The notes beneath the pieces were generated by a model, which worked only from the letters and a program-made list of their open reading frames with translations, made no database searches and had not been told where the DNA came from. A DNA stretch of 64,000 nt from Paenibacillus shirakamiensis. Lineage in GTDB: Bacteria; Bacillota; Bacilli; Paenibacillales; Paenibacillaceae. Positions 28,015 through 36,365 of the stretch are shown one piece after another. Each line of letters begins with the position of its first letter. Positions within the stretch are counted from its first letter, which is position 1. The position numbers were made by a program, and so were the translations under genes. The DNA is taken from positions 62,001 to 126,000 of the forward strand of contig NZ_JAGGLD010000003.1 in assembly GCF_017874255.1 (NCBI RefSeq), given 5' to 3'.

Positions 28015-30306
28015 TTATACGCTAATCTTAGATCTACTAACCCGAACTTGTTTCGCGGCTTCTACCATGTTCTTCAGCGATTCAACGGTTTCCGATTCAC
28101 CGCGTGTCTTCAGACCACAGTCTGGATTGATCCAGAATAATTCTGGGTCCAATACTTGCAGCGCACGGCCGATCATAGATACCATTTCATCTACAGAAGG
28201 AACACGTGGGCTGTGAATGTCATACACCCCTAGACCGATACCAAGAGGATACGTATGCTCTTCAAAGCTATGAACTAGTTCGCCATGACTACGGGATGTC
28301 TCGATAGAGATTACATCTGCATCCAGTGCGGTGATGGAGTCAATAATGTCATGGAATTCACAATAGCACATATGTGTATGAATTTGCGTAGTATCTTTTA
28401 CCGTGGAAGTACTTAGCTTGAAGGCTAACACGGCCCATTCTAAATATTGATCCCACTCCGCACGTTTGAGGGGAAGTCCTTCTCTCAAGGCCGGTTCATC
28501 TACTTGAATCATTTCGATTCCCGCTTGCTCCAAAGCTTCTACCTCTTTACGAAGTGCGAGTGCAATTTGATAAGATACTTGTTCACGGCTAAGATCCGTA
28601 CGTACAAAAGACCAATTCAGAATGGTAATCGGACCTGTTAACATCCCTTTTACTGGCTTATCTGTGAGGGATTGTGCATAGACGGTCTCTTCTACAGTCA
28701 TCGGGGCAAGGAATTCTACATCCCCGAAGATCACGGGAGGCTTCACGCAACGTGAACCATAGGACTGCACCCAACCGAAGCTCGTGAACGCGAAACCAGC
28801 CAATTTTTCACCAAAGAATTCAACCATATCTGTACGCTCGAACTCACCATGCACAAGCACGTCAATACCAATCTCTTCTTGTTTGACAATCCAATCTTTA
28901 ATCTGTGCATTTACAAACTCTGTATATTGCTCACGGGACCATTCCCCTTTACGCCATTTCTGACGAGCTGCACGAACCTCAGCAGTCTGTGGGAAGCTTC
29001 CGATCGTAGTAGTGGGTAGGAAAGGCAACTGCCATTTCTTCTTCTGCTCTACTTGTCTTACTCCAAAATCATGTGCCCGGTTCGACGGTTGCTCCGAGAC
29101 GTGAGCTGCTGCGTGACGAACTTCCTCTCGATTTCTTGCAGGAGAAGCATTGAGCGCTTGAATGGCTTCTCTACTAACCGCAAAAGCTTGTTCATCCTTA
29201 TGCCCATTCGCTGCATTGGCGAGGAGAACTAGTTCTTCTAGCTTTTCTTCAGCAAAAGCTAGAGCATTCTTCAGCACCACATCAAGTTTCTCTTCCGTCC
29301 GTGCCGTTACAGGAACATGCAGCAAACTGCTTGAAGGTTGTACGAGAATCTGTGTATCCGCAGCAAGCTGCTGAATCTCTTGAAGGACAGCAAGCTGTGC
29401 ATCTAGGTCCGCTCTCCATACATTTCGGCCATCAATAATCCCTGCAGCTAGAACTTTATCTGATGGGAAGCCGAACTTACGCAATGCTTCAAGATTATGC
29501 CCTTGATCATGCACGAAGTCTAATCCTAAGCCTTGAACAGGCAATGCTACAAGCTCTTCATATTGATCTACAGCACCAAAATAAGTCTGAAGCTGTACAG
29601 AGATGCTTGGCACTTCACGCTGCAATGTCTCATAAATATGTTGAATATGTTTGTAGTCTTCTTGATCAACCGTAGTTACAAGAATTGGCTCGTCGATCTG
29701 TACCCATGCCGCGCCCTCAGCTGCTAATTCTTGCAATACTTGTACATATAAAGGAAGGAATTGTTCAATAACTTCATCAAGTTTAGACGTATCATACCCT
29801 TTAGATAGCTTAAGGAATGTATATAAACCTACTAATACAGGTCTTCCTTCAATATTCAGTTGCTCTTTTGCTTCACGATAGGCAAGAAGCGGGCGATTTA
29901 TAGTCAATTGTGGAGTTACATTTTGAAGTTCAGGAACGATATAATGATAATTGGTATTGAACCATTTGGTCATTTCACTGGCTGTCGCCTCTGTATTACC
30001 ACGGGCTACACCATAATAGGTTGCGAGGGATACTTCGCCTCCGACATAATTAAAGCGGGTTGGGATGACACCGAACATCGTTGCCGTATCCAAGATATGA
30101 TCATAGTAAGTAAAATCGTTAACGGGGATAATTTCAACGCCTTTTTCCTTTTGAAGCTTCAAATTATCTAGACGAATGGCTGCCAATTGCTTGTGCAAAT
30201 CTGCTTCTTGAATTTTACCTGCCCAAAAAAGTTCGATTGCTTTTTTCCATTCTCTCTTTTCACCGATCCGGGGAAAACCCAGATTACTGCTTCTTACATT
30301 ACTCAT
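28015..30306 (-). CDS. metE: Cobalamin-independent methionine synthase
   Basis: 763 residues, the usual MetE length with two barrel halves. The N-terminus (SSNLGFPRIGEKREWKKAIE) and the C-terminal catalytic half are clear: LPTTTIGSFPQT, DVLVHGEFERTDMVEFFGE, then IQVDEPALREGLPLK. Zinc-binding parts are THMCYCEF and, near the end, NPDCGLKTRGESE. The enzyme transfers methyl from 5-methyltetrahydrofolate (polyglutamate) to homocysteine. Expression is predicted to be off when cobalamin is plentiful, because a cobalamin riboswitch and terminator lie in its leader. This implies that the strain also has a B12-dependent MetH elsewhere (inference). Confidence 0.97.
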   Translation of the reverse strand: MSNVRSSNLGFPRIGEKREWKKAIELFWAGKIQEADLHKQLAAIRLDNLKLQKEKGVEIIPVNDFTYYDHILDTATMFGVIPTRFNYVGGEVSLATYYGVARGNTEATASEMTKWFNTNYHYIVPELQNVTPQLTINRPLLAYREAKEQLNIEGRPVLVGLYTFLKLSKGYDTSKLDEVIEQFLPLYVQVLQELAAEGAAWVQIDEPILVTTVDQEDYKHIQHIYETLQREVPSISVQLQTYFGAVDQYEELVALPVQGLGLDFVHDQGHNLEALRKFGFPSDKVLAAGIIDGRNVWRADLDAQLAVLQEIQQLAADTQILVQPSSSLLHVPVTARTEEKLDVVLKNALAFAEEKLEELVLLANAANGHKDEQAFAVSREAIQALNASPARNREEVRHAAAHVSEQPSNRAHDFGVRQVEQKKKWQLPFLPTTTIGSFPQTAEVRAARQKWRKGEWSREQYTEFVNAQIKDWIVKQEEIGIDVLVHGEFERTDMVEFFGEKLAGFAFTSFGWVQSYGSRCVKPPVIFGDVEFLAPMTVEETVYAQSLTDKPVKGMLTGPITILNWSFVRTDLSREQVSYQIALALRKEVEALEQAGIEMIQVDEPALREGLPLKRAEWDQYLEWAVLAFKLSTSTVKDTTQIHTHMCYCEFHDIIDSITALDADVISIETSRSHGELVHSFEEHTYPLGIGLGVYDIHSPRVPSVDEMVSMIGRALQVLDPELFWINPDCGLKTRGESETVESLKNMVEAAKQVRVSRSKISV

Positions 30307-30365
30307 GTCAAAACCTCCAATTAATATATGATAGGTATACGAAAATCAACATAAGCACAACCAAA

Positions 30366-30409
30366 AAAGGCCTTCTTCAACCTATTTGGATAGGTTAAAG
30401 AAGACCTTC
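30366..30409 (-). terminator. Intrinsic terminator of the metE riboswitch
   Basis: Minus strand: long stem AAGGTCTTCTTTAACCTATCC region pairing with GGTTGAAGAAGGCCTT, 4-nt loop, followed by six T. It lies between the aptamer and metE, with its end ~60 nt before the start codon, as expected for an expression platform acting by premature termination. Confidence 0.88.
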
Positions 30410-30475
30410 GAGATATAGACGATGGCAACATTCTTTAACACCTTCCCATCTCCCGTAGGTTTGTCAGTGCTGTTA

Positions 30476-30651
30476 GAATAGGCAGGTCTCCTGGCTTTCA
30501 GAATCAACATGAAATACGGCCTTCCCAGTTTGTTGGACAACCCAGTGGCATGAATCGCATTACACTTCTCTGTTACAGTGGCGGGACCGCGTCGGCGTTA
30601 CACCGAACTTCCCTTTTAAACTTCAACTTTCCATAGCTGAAGCACCTATTC
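30476..30651 (-). ncRNA. Cobalamin (adenosylcobalamin/B12) riboswitch
   Basis: Minus strand, ~176 nt. P1 is formed by GAATAGG (30645-30651) and CCTATTC (30476-30482). In order: AGGGAAGTTCGGTGTAA, GGTCCCGCCACTGTAA, an inner ATGCCACTGGG arm, a GGGAAGG arm, and the B12 box AAGCCAGGAGACCTGCC at 30481-30497. These conserved blocks are in the correct order and spacing for the class. A terminator follows, so ligand binding should stop transcription before metE. Confidence 0.95.
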
Positions 30652-30671
30652 CCACATATTTGATTGGAATA

Positions 30672-30700
30672 ATCATACATCAAAGTTTATAACAATTCAA
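30672..30700 (-). promoter_or_regulatory. Promoter of metE and its riboswitch
   Basis: TTGAAT (30695-30700) and TATGAT (30672-30677) on the minus strand with a 17-nt spacer. Transcription would begin ~10-15 nt before the P1 stem of the riboswitch. The position just upstream of the aptamer makes it convincing. Confidence 0.65.
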
Positions 30701-30706
30701 TGATTT

Positions 30707-32023
30707 TTAACGATGTTTTTGGTGCTTGATCTGCGCTATTGTATCGTTTTCATGTATTTTCCAAAGTTTAGATTTGGATGCACCTACTTGTTGCGAAGTA
30801 TAAATCCCTGTATGACCTGAAAATAAGTAACCTAGAATACACGCTGGAAGCATGTACACAGCAGCTGAGCTGCCGAATAGTTCAATGCCTAGCACAAAAG
30901 ATGTGACAGGTATATTAGCTGCACCGCTAAAAACAGCGATTAACCCTAGTGCAGCGAACAGGCCTACTGGCTCATGAAGCCATAACCCTAAGGTGCTTCC
31001 GAGCGTTCCTCCAATAACGAATAAAGGCGTCACTTCTCCGCCTAAGAAACCCGCGCCAAGAGTCAACGATGTAAAAAGAATCTTGAGTAGGAAAGCGGTG
31101 TCTTGGGATTGCCCAGCAAAAGCCTCCTGTAACAGGGGCAGACTGAGTCCTAAATAATCACGCGTACCGAAGAGGTATACAAGCAGGATAATGACTAAGC
31201 CGCCTACAAAGCCACGTACCATAGCATTCTTAAACCAAGAGGTGTAGGTGCGTTTCATCAGATGAGTGAACTGGCTGAACAGCATAGCTGTAAGTCCAAA
31301 TGCTATGGAAGCGACCATTACTTTAACCAAGAGAAATATTGAAAATTCAGGGATAGTTCCGATTGAATACTGAACATGATGAACCCCCCATGCCAGCGTG
31401 GTGAGATGGCCTATTAGGCTAGCTATAAAGCACGGCAACAATGCTTCGTAGCGCATAAACCCGATGACGAGAACTTCAAGCCCAAACAACGTTCCAGCTA
31501 GCGGCGTTCCAAATACCGAGCCAAATCCGCTGGCCATCCCGCACATAAGGATAATTTTGGTATCTGCTGAATCAAGCTTGAATACCTGACCGATCCAAGA
31601 GGCAAAGCTCCCACCCATCTGCACTGCTGTTCCTTCGCGCCCTGCCGAACCCCCGAACAAATGAGTAAGAATCGTACCTACAAGTACCAGTGGTCCCATT
31701 CTAAGCGGTATACGCGACTTCCCCTCCTGAATGGATTCTAAAATAAGATTGTTACCTTTCCCGGAAGCCAAACCATACCGAGTATAGATTAGACTCATAA
31801 AGCCGCCTCCAAAAGGCAGAAGAAATAAAAGCCACGCATGTTCAAGTCTAGTCTGTGTAGCCCATTCTAGGCTAGTAAGAAAGAGCGCTGATACACTTCC
31901 CGTTACCACTCCTATAAGCCCAGCAAGCAGAAGCCACTTCAGACTAAAGATAATCAGGGCTGCATGCATATAAGTGCTAGAGAAGGCATGAATTTTCTGC
32001 TTTATCCCCTGATGTTCAGCCAT
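30707..32023 (-). CDS. CLC-family anion channel/antiporter, possibly fluoride type
   Basis: 438 residues with ten or more hydrophobic segments in the CLC arrangement. Key parts: GSAGREGTAVQMGGSFASW, where the Glu of GREG is the gating glutamate, and GSVFGTPLAGTLFGLEV. The usual GSGIP selectivity segment is absent; the corresponding place reads SGKGNNLILE. From memory, GREGT together with a changed first motif is characteristic of the CLC-F fluoride/proton antiporters, so I favour that subgroup over a chloride carrier, with modest certainty. It starts 11 nt after the RTP-like gene and is surely cotranscribed with it. I saw no fluoride riboswitch. Confidence 0.85.
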   Translation of the reverse strand: MAEHQGIKQKIHAFSSTYMHAALIIFSLKWLLLAGLIGVVTGSVSALFLTSLEWATQTRLEHAWLLFLLPFGGGFMSLIYTRYGLASGKGNNLILESIQEGKSRIPLRMGPLVLVGTILTHLFGGSAGREGTAVQMGGSFASWIGQVFKLDSADTKIILMCGMASGFGSVFGTPLAGTLFGLEVLVIGFMRYEALLPCFIASLIGHLTTLAWGVHHVQYSIGTIPEFSIFLLVKVMVASIAFGLTAMLFSQFTHLMKRTYTSWFKNAMVRGFVGGLVIILLVYLFGTRDYLGLSLPLLQEAFAGQSQDTAFLLKILFTSLTLGAGFLGGEVTPLFVIGGTLGSTLGLWLHEPVGLFAALGLIAVFSGAANIPVTSFVLGIELFGSSAAVYMLPACILGYLFSGHTGIYTSQQVGASKSKLWKIHENDTIAQIKHQKHR

Positions 32024-32034
32024 GTAGTGTTCTC

Positions 32035-32406
32035 CTAACTCGTATATCCGAAATTGTCATGCTCCGCTTTATGTAATATCCCCAGACAACGGTCTAGATC
32101 AGTCTTGATTTGTTTGCGATACAAAGCCGCTTTTTCCTTACCATCACTCGTGAAATGATATAACACAATCTCTTGAAAATCGACCGAAGGATCGTTCCCT
32201 TTCAGCTTTTTTGTTCTAAATAAAATCCCTTCTTGAACAAGTTCATGCAGCGCACGATATATTTCACTTTGAGGAGGGGTATATCCTAGCGGTTTGAATT
32301 CCGCTTTCAGATCGTCAAGCATCTGATACCCATATCCTCTTCGATCCTCTACCATTTTAATTAAATATAACTTCAAGAATGCTCGCTGAGCAATCATAAA
32401 TGCCAT
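32035..32406 (-). CDS. rtp: Replication terminator protein (RTP) homologue, winged-helix DNA-binding protein
   Basis: 123 residues. It aligns along its whole length with Bacillus subtilis RTP as I remember it: shared QRAFLKLY near the N-terminus, LK/RxEFKxxG, ExYRxLHEL with GIL, QExVLYxF, LYxKQxKxxLDRC and a final DNF. RTP (122 residues) is a dimeric winged-helix protein that blocks replication forks at Ter sites and represses its own gene; the fold is close to PadR regulators. AAGGAGG lies 9 nt before the ATG. The promoter at 32446-32474 contains a palindrome in its spacer, which suits autoregulation. Here the gene leads a CLC transporter operon, so the role could be local repression rather than fork arrest. 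Confidence 0.85.
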   Translation of the reverse strand: MAFMIAQRAFLKLYLIKMVEDRRGYGYQMLDDLKAEFKPLGYTPPQSEIYRALHELVQEGILFRTKKLKGNDPSVDFQEIVLYHFTSDGKEKAALYRKQIKTDLDRCLGILHKAEHDNFGYTS

Positions 32407-32445
32407 CGGGTTGTGCCTCCTTCAAAATTGGAATATCTCTCCTCT

Positions 32446-32474
32446 ATTATATGAAATTTTCATAATAGTGGCAA
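32446..32474 (-). promoter_or_regulatory. Promoter of rtp-CLC operon with operator in its spacer
   Basis: TTGCCA (32469-32474) and TATAAT (32446-32451), spacer exactly 17 nt on the minus strand. The spacer holds the perfect palindrome ATGAAATTTTCAT (32451-32463), overlapped by a larger CTATTAT/ATAATAG repeat (32444-32468). A protein bound there would block RNA polymerase. Confidence 0.75.
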
Positions 32475-32585
32475 TTCTTCACTTTTGATAATAAAGGCAT
32501 CTTAGATTTCAACTAATTCATACAGGGCAATAAGCAAACTGAACGCTGAATGAGAAAAATTGGGGAGACGAGATAAAAGAAAATG

Positions 32586-32614
32586 ATATGAATTTTTCAT
32601 ATATTGAAATTTTC
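32586..32614. promoter_or_regulatory. Two further GAAA/TTTC palindromes upstream of rtp
   Basis: ATATGAA and TTCATAT arms with a 3-nt centre (32586-32602), then GAAATTTTC (32606-32614). Both share the core of the promoter palindrome at 32451-32463, so this region has three similar sites within ~165 bp. They are candidate binding sites for the RTP-like protein. Confidence 0.5.
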
Positions 32615-32698
32615 TATTGAAAAATATACTTAAAGTCAATCAACAAACTTCCCATTACCAAATGAAATCAATAAAATAGACAACTCTACTATTTCAGT

Positions 32699-33370
32699 TT
32701 AATTAGAATGTTTTTCAGGCCTTGATCCAGGCTCCACCCACCCCTGTTCAAAAGCATACCTTGTTAGCTGTACTCTATTTTCTAATTGGAGTTTTTGGAG
32801 GATATTTTTCAGATGATTTTTAACGGTCTGATCTGAGATCTGTAACTGATGGGCGATTTCTCGATTTGTATTCCCCTGAGCTACCCAGTCTAAAATTTCC
32901 CGTTCCCTTGTAGTAAGAGGGTGATCTCCAGCACCCAGCTTGGGCTGAGTTAAAGGAATTTCTTTAAGAATTTGGTGAGCTAAGTCGCGCGAGAGCGGCG
33001 CTTCATCGATAAGAACCGCATTCAAGTATTCTAACCATGTGGAAGGCGCCAGATTTTTGAATAAAAATCCCTGTGCACCATTTTTCAACGCTTGGAATAG
33101 ATGAGCCGCATCGTCTGATACTGTAATTAATACAATTTTGACATAGGGATATCTGAGCTTAATTAAACGTGTAGCTTCTAGGCCGTCCATACCTGGCATA
33201 TGAATATCCATAAGAATTAGATCTGGCATGAACTTTTCGGTCAGTTCAAGTGCCTCCACCCCGCTAGAAGCCAGCGCAATAACTTCAAAGGATGCATCTT
33301 CAGACAAAATATCACAGATGCCCTCCAGAGCATGTGCATGATCGTCTACCACCAATACCCGAACTTTCAT
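32699..33370 (-). CDS. NarL/LuxR-family response regulator
   Basis: 223 residues. Receiver domain (about 1-120): VLVVDDHAHALEGICDIL, phospho-Asp in PDLILMDIHMPGMDGLEA, Lys in GAQGFLFKNLAPSTW. The C-terminal LuxR-type helix-turn-helix (about 148-210) is LTTREREILDWVAQGNTNRE followed by IAHQLQISDQTVKNHLKNIL. The gene follows the kinase gene with no spacing, so the two form a system of the LiaR/DesR type. The target is not evident. Confidence 0.93.
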   Translation of the reverse strand: MKVRVLVVDDHAHALEGICDILSEDASFEVIALASSGVEALELTEKFMPDLILMDIHMPGMDGLEATRLIKLRYPYVKIVLITVSDDAAHLFQALKNGAQGFLFKNLAPSTWLEYLNAVLIDEAPLSRDLAHQILKEIPLTQPKLGAGDHPLTTREREILDWVAQGNTNREIAHQLQISDQTVKNHLKNILQKLQLENRVQLTRYAFEQGWVEPGSRPEKHSN

Positions 33371-34204
33371 TTACCGTTCCTCCCTGTTCTCAATTTGTAC
33401 AAGCGTAAGTCCATCTTGTCTGCCCACTTCTAAAACCCAACCCATCTCTTCTGTTCGCTCACGCATGATTTGTATACCATACTTTTCCGGATTAAAGGAC
33501 TTAAGAATATCATGACTCTTTCCATTATCGATTACCCGTACTGTCCACTGACGGCCTTTAGAATGTCCTTCTATTCGGGTCAAAGAGGCGTTGGCATGTT
33601 TTCTAGTATTTACGAGCGCTTCTCGTATACAAGCTAATAACTCAATTTGTTCTTTTGGTGTAAATTGGTCGTCCACAAGATTCCAAATAATATCTGCTTG
33701 CACCTGTGCTTCCTCGGCCAGTTGTTCTACACGTTGTTTCATTGTACATGTAGCGGGAGCAGCGTGATCGCTTCTGGCTGGATATTTCAAATTGGATATG
33801 GACTGTCTCACATATCGATTCACTTCATGGACTGTCTTTCTTAACTCTCCCCAGGTTACCGCTTGTCCAGACTGCTGTAATCGTTCAGCCTTATCAATTT
33901 TCACTGAGAGTAAAAACAAAGACTGCGCAATGCCATCATGCAATTCTCTTGCCATCTGCTCTCTAGCTTCGAGTTCCGCCTTATGTGACTTCTCTCGCTG
34001 AAGTTCCTCTTGAATGACTTCAAGCTGTACAAATAGTTGATACAGTAGCGTTACACTAATCAAAAATAAAAGAATAGGTGTAATTAAATTTCCCGTACCC
34101 ATAGAAAGATAAGGCATTAAAAATTGATGTCTTACGAATTCCCATATGCCTATAATCAATGAAGGTACGACAAGGATCATCCACTTAATTAGTCTGTATG
34201 TCAC
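33371..34204 (-). CDS. Sensor histidine kinase (HisKA_3, LiaS/DesK-like)
   Basis: 277 residues with two short N-terminal membrane spans (about 8-24 and 38-58), almost no outside loop, and a coiled segment. The dimerisation/phosphoacceptor part is REQMARELHDGIAQSLFLLS with the His in ELHD. The HATPase domain shows REALVNTRKHANAS (N box) and VIDNGKS, then YGIQIMRERTEEMGW. Lengths and motifs fit the NarL-partner kinases that sense the membrane itself. The stop directly abuts the response regulator start. Confidence 0.92.
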   Translation of the reverse strand: MTYRLIKWMILVVPSLIIGIWEFVRHQFLMPYLSMGTGNLITPILLFLISVTLLYQLFVQLEVIQEELQREKSHKAELEAREQMARELHDGIAQSLFLLSVKIDKAERLQQSGQAVTWGELRKTVHEVNRYVRQSISNLKYPARSDHAAPATCTMKQRVEQLAEEAQVQADIIWNLVDDQFTPKEQIELLACIREALVNTRKHANASLTRIEGHSKGRQWTVRVIDNGKSHDILKSFNPEKYGIQIMRERTEEMGWVLEVGRQDGLTLVQIENREER

Positions 34205-34288
34205 AATGTTCTCCCCTTTTAACTAGTGCTTTCTCGTCTATTTTAGCAGAAATTGAAAACTTCCATTGTTCATAAACGTAACAAATAA

Positions 34289-34325
34289 AAAAAGCAGAAT
34301 GGATTGTTATCCACCCTGCTTTTTT
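34289..34325 (-). terminator. Terminator of the GlcNAc PTS operon
   Basis: Minus strand: AAAAGCAGGGTGGAT, 4-nt loop, ATCCATTCTGCTTTTTTT. Near-perfect 15-bp stem with a T7 run, 16 nt past the nagE stop. Confidence 0.9.
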
Positions 34326-34340
34326 CATTATTCGATGAAA

Positions 34341-35798
34341 TTACATAAGTTTTTGAATATCGTCCTTAATCGCTTCGGATTGTGGTCCAAATACTACTTG
34401 AACTACACCTTTACCAAGACGCATAACGCCAGAAGCACCGAGGTTCTTCAGAGCTGGATCATTCACGGCTTTATCGTCTTTTACAACTAGACGAAGGCGT
34501 GTGATACAAGCATCAATGGACTGGATGTTGTCTGGTCCACCGATATTTTGAAGAATTTTAGCTGCTCTGCTGTCGCCAGCAACTACAGCGTTGTTACCTA
34601 CAACTGCTTGATCATCTGTAGATACTTCATCTTCGCGACCCGGTGTTTTCAAGTTCATCTTCACGATAATAATACGGAAAAGGAAATAGTACACGACTGC
34701 GAATACAAGTCCTACTGGAATCAACAACAGTGGCTTCGTTGCCAATTGATAGTTAATAGCATAGTCAAGCAGGCCAGCGGAGAAACCGAATCCGAGCTTA
34801 ACGCCTAGTGCATACATTACGTATCCTGCAATACCTGACAAGATAGCATGAATACCGAACAATACAGGAGCAACGAACATGAATGCAAATTCGAGCGGCT
34901 CTGTAATACCTGTCAAGAATGAAGCCAAAGCAGCACCGATGAAAATAGAACCTACTGCTTTACGTCTTTCAGGTTTAGCCGTATGAATAATAGCAAATGC
35001 CGCAGCTGGAAGACCAAACATCATGATTGGGAAGAAGCCCGTCATGAACATTCCCGCACTTGGATCTTTTGCGAAGAAGCGATGTAAGTCACCATGTACT
35101 ACAGCGCCTGCTGCATCTTTAAAGTCACCAATTTGGAACCATACAATAGAGTTAATGATATGATGAAGACCAAATGGCAAGAGGAGACGGTTAGCAATCA
35201 TGTAGATCGCACTACCGATACCACCAAGACCTACAATCCAGTTACCGAATGTGTCAAGCGCGGATTGCACAGGACCCCAGATTAGACCGAAAATCAAACC
35301 TACAACAACCATTGTTACTGCGGTAACCATTGGAACGAAACGTTTCCCACCAAAGAATCCGAGCCAGTCCGGCATTTTAATAGTGTGGAATCGCTTGTAT
35401 AGGTATGCCGATACGCAACCTACGATAATACCACCAAGTACACCCATATCGAGCTTAACATCTTTACCGCCAATGAAGTCGGTGAATACAAGAGGTACTT
35501 TTGCTAATACTTTTAGCAAAATCAAGTAACCGATTACAGCCGATAGGGCGGCTACAGCGTCACCTGCAAGACCAATCGCTACCCCAACTGCAAAGATCAA
35601 AGGCAGATTGTCGAAGATTGTAGAACCCCCGGCATCTAAGAATGGAGCGATGTAGTGGTTCAACCATTCGCCCGCGCTTCCCATGTGGAAGTCTTTGACA
35701 TAATCGATATTACCGAAACGCATGAGAATCGCTGCTGCCGGAAGTGTTGCTACTGGAAGCATTAAAGATTTACCGATTCTTTGGAGAAATGACAACAT
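34341..35798 (-). CDS. nagE: PTS N-acetylglucosamine transporter subunit IICB
   Basis: 485 residues: a IIC membrane domain (about 1-380) with ten or so hydrophobic segments, then a IIB domain (about 410-485). Family hallmarks are GLHHIINSIVWFQIGDF, GFFPIMMFGLPAAAFAI and the GITEPLEF motif in the sugar-binding site. The phospho-Cys is Cys431 in SIDACITRLRL. The IIC sequence is of the GlcNAc/glucose superfamily; GlcNAc is favoured by similarity to NagE and by the chitinase gene nearby. The IIA function is supplied by the separate gene 33 nt upstream. Confidence 0.9.
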   Translation of the reverse strand: MLSFLQRIGKSLMLPVATLPAAAILMRFGNIDYVKDFHMGSAGEWLNHYIAPFLDAGGSTIFDNLPLIFAVGVAIGLAGDAVAALSAVIGYLILLKVLAKVPLVFTDFIGGKDVKLDMGVLGGIIVGCVSAYLYKRFHTIKMPDWLGFFGGKRFVPMVTAVTMVVVGLIFGLIWGPVQSALDTFGNWIVGLGGIGSAIYMIANRLLLPFGLHHIINSIVWFQIGDFKDAAGAVVHGDLHRFFAKDPSAGMFMTGFFPIMMFGLPAAAFAIIHTAKPERRKAVGSIFIGAALASFLTGITEPLEFAFMFVAPVLFGIHAILSGIAGYVMYALGVKLGFGFSAGLLDYAINYQLATKPLLLIPVGLVFAVVYYFLFRIIIVKMNLKTPGREDEVSTDDQAVVGNNAVVAGDSRAAKILQNIGGPDNIQSIDACITRLRLVVKDDKAVNDPALKNLGASGVMRLGKGVVQVVFGPQSEAIKDDIQKLM

Positions 35799-35831
35799 CT
35801 TTACTTCACCCTTTCAAATATATTGGCTTTT

Positions 35832-36332
35832 TTAAGCCTTTAAAATCGCTTTCAGAACGACATCTCTGCCAGCTGTTACCGGTCCGAGGTTGGTGTCGAT
35901 TGTCTCTGTCAGTTCGTCTGCGTTTGTTACTATGATCGGTGTAATCACAGGGTATCCCGCACTTTTAATCGCTTCAATATCGAATTCGATTAAAGTTTGT
36001 CCCGCTTTTACTTTGTCACCTACAGCTATATGAGTTGTAAAACCTTCTCCTTTAAGAGAGACGGTGTTGATGCCAATGTGAAATAAATATTGTAGTCCAT
36101 GCTCATCTTCTAACATCACAGCATGCTTTGATTTGATAACGTGTGCAATCGTTCCATCAAACGGTGCTACAAGTTTGCCTTCGGTAGGTACAATAGCAAC
36201 ACCTTTACCCATATGACCACCTGCAAAGGCATCATCTGGTACACTTGCTAGGGATACAGCTTCTCCTGTTAAAGGGGCAACAATTTCCACGACTTTTGGT
36301 TCAGCTTGTTTCTTTCTCCATTTTGAAAACAT
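35832..36332 (-). CDS. PTS glucose-type subunit IIA (Crr-like)
   Basis: 166 residues from the ATG at 36330-36332 (MFSKWRKKQ), with AGGAGG 6 nt upstream; the frame extends upstream without a better site. The IIA-Glc fold is clear: VVEIVAPLTGEAVSLASVPD, DGTIAHVIKSKHAVML with His70, and FHIGINTVSLKGEGF with phospho-acceptor His85. It passes phosphate from HPr to the IIB Cys of the next gene. A stand-alone IIA in Gram-positive bacteria often serves several IICB proteins. Confidence 0.92.
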   Translation of the reverse strand: MFSKWRKKQAEPKVVEIVAPLTGEAVSLASVPDDAFAGGHMGKGVAIVPTEGKLVAPFDGTIAHVIKSKHAVMLEDEHGLQYLFHIGINTVSLKGEGFTTHIAVGDKVKAGQTLIEFDIEAIKSAGYPVITPIIVTNADELTETIDTNLGPVTAGRDVVLKAILKA

Positions 36333-36365
36333 TTGAACTCCTCCTACCTTCTGCTTCATGTTGAA

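Noticed and set aside
32407-32698. Possible fluoride riboswitch for the CLC operon
   Set aside because: No matching conserved blocks or pseudoknot arrangement were found; the gap is explained by the promoter and palindromes.
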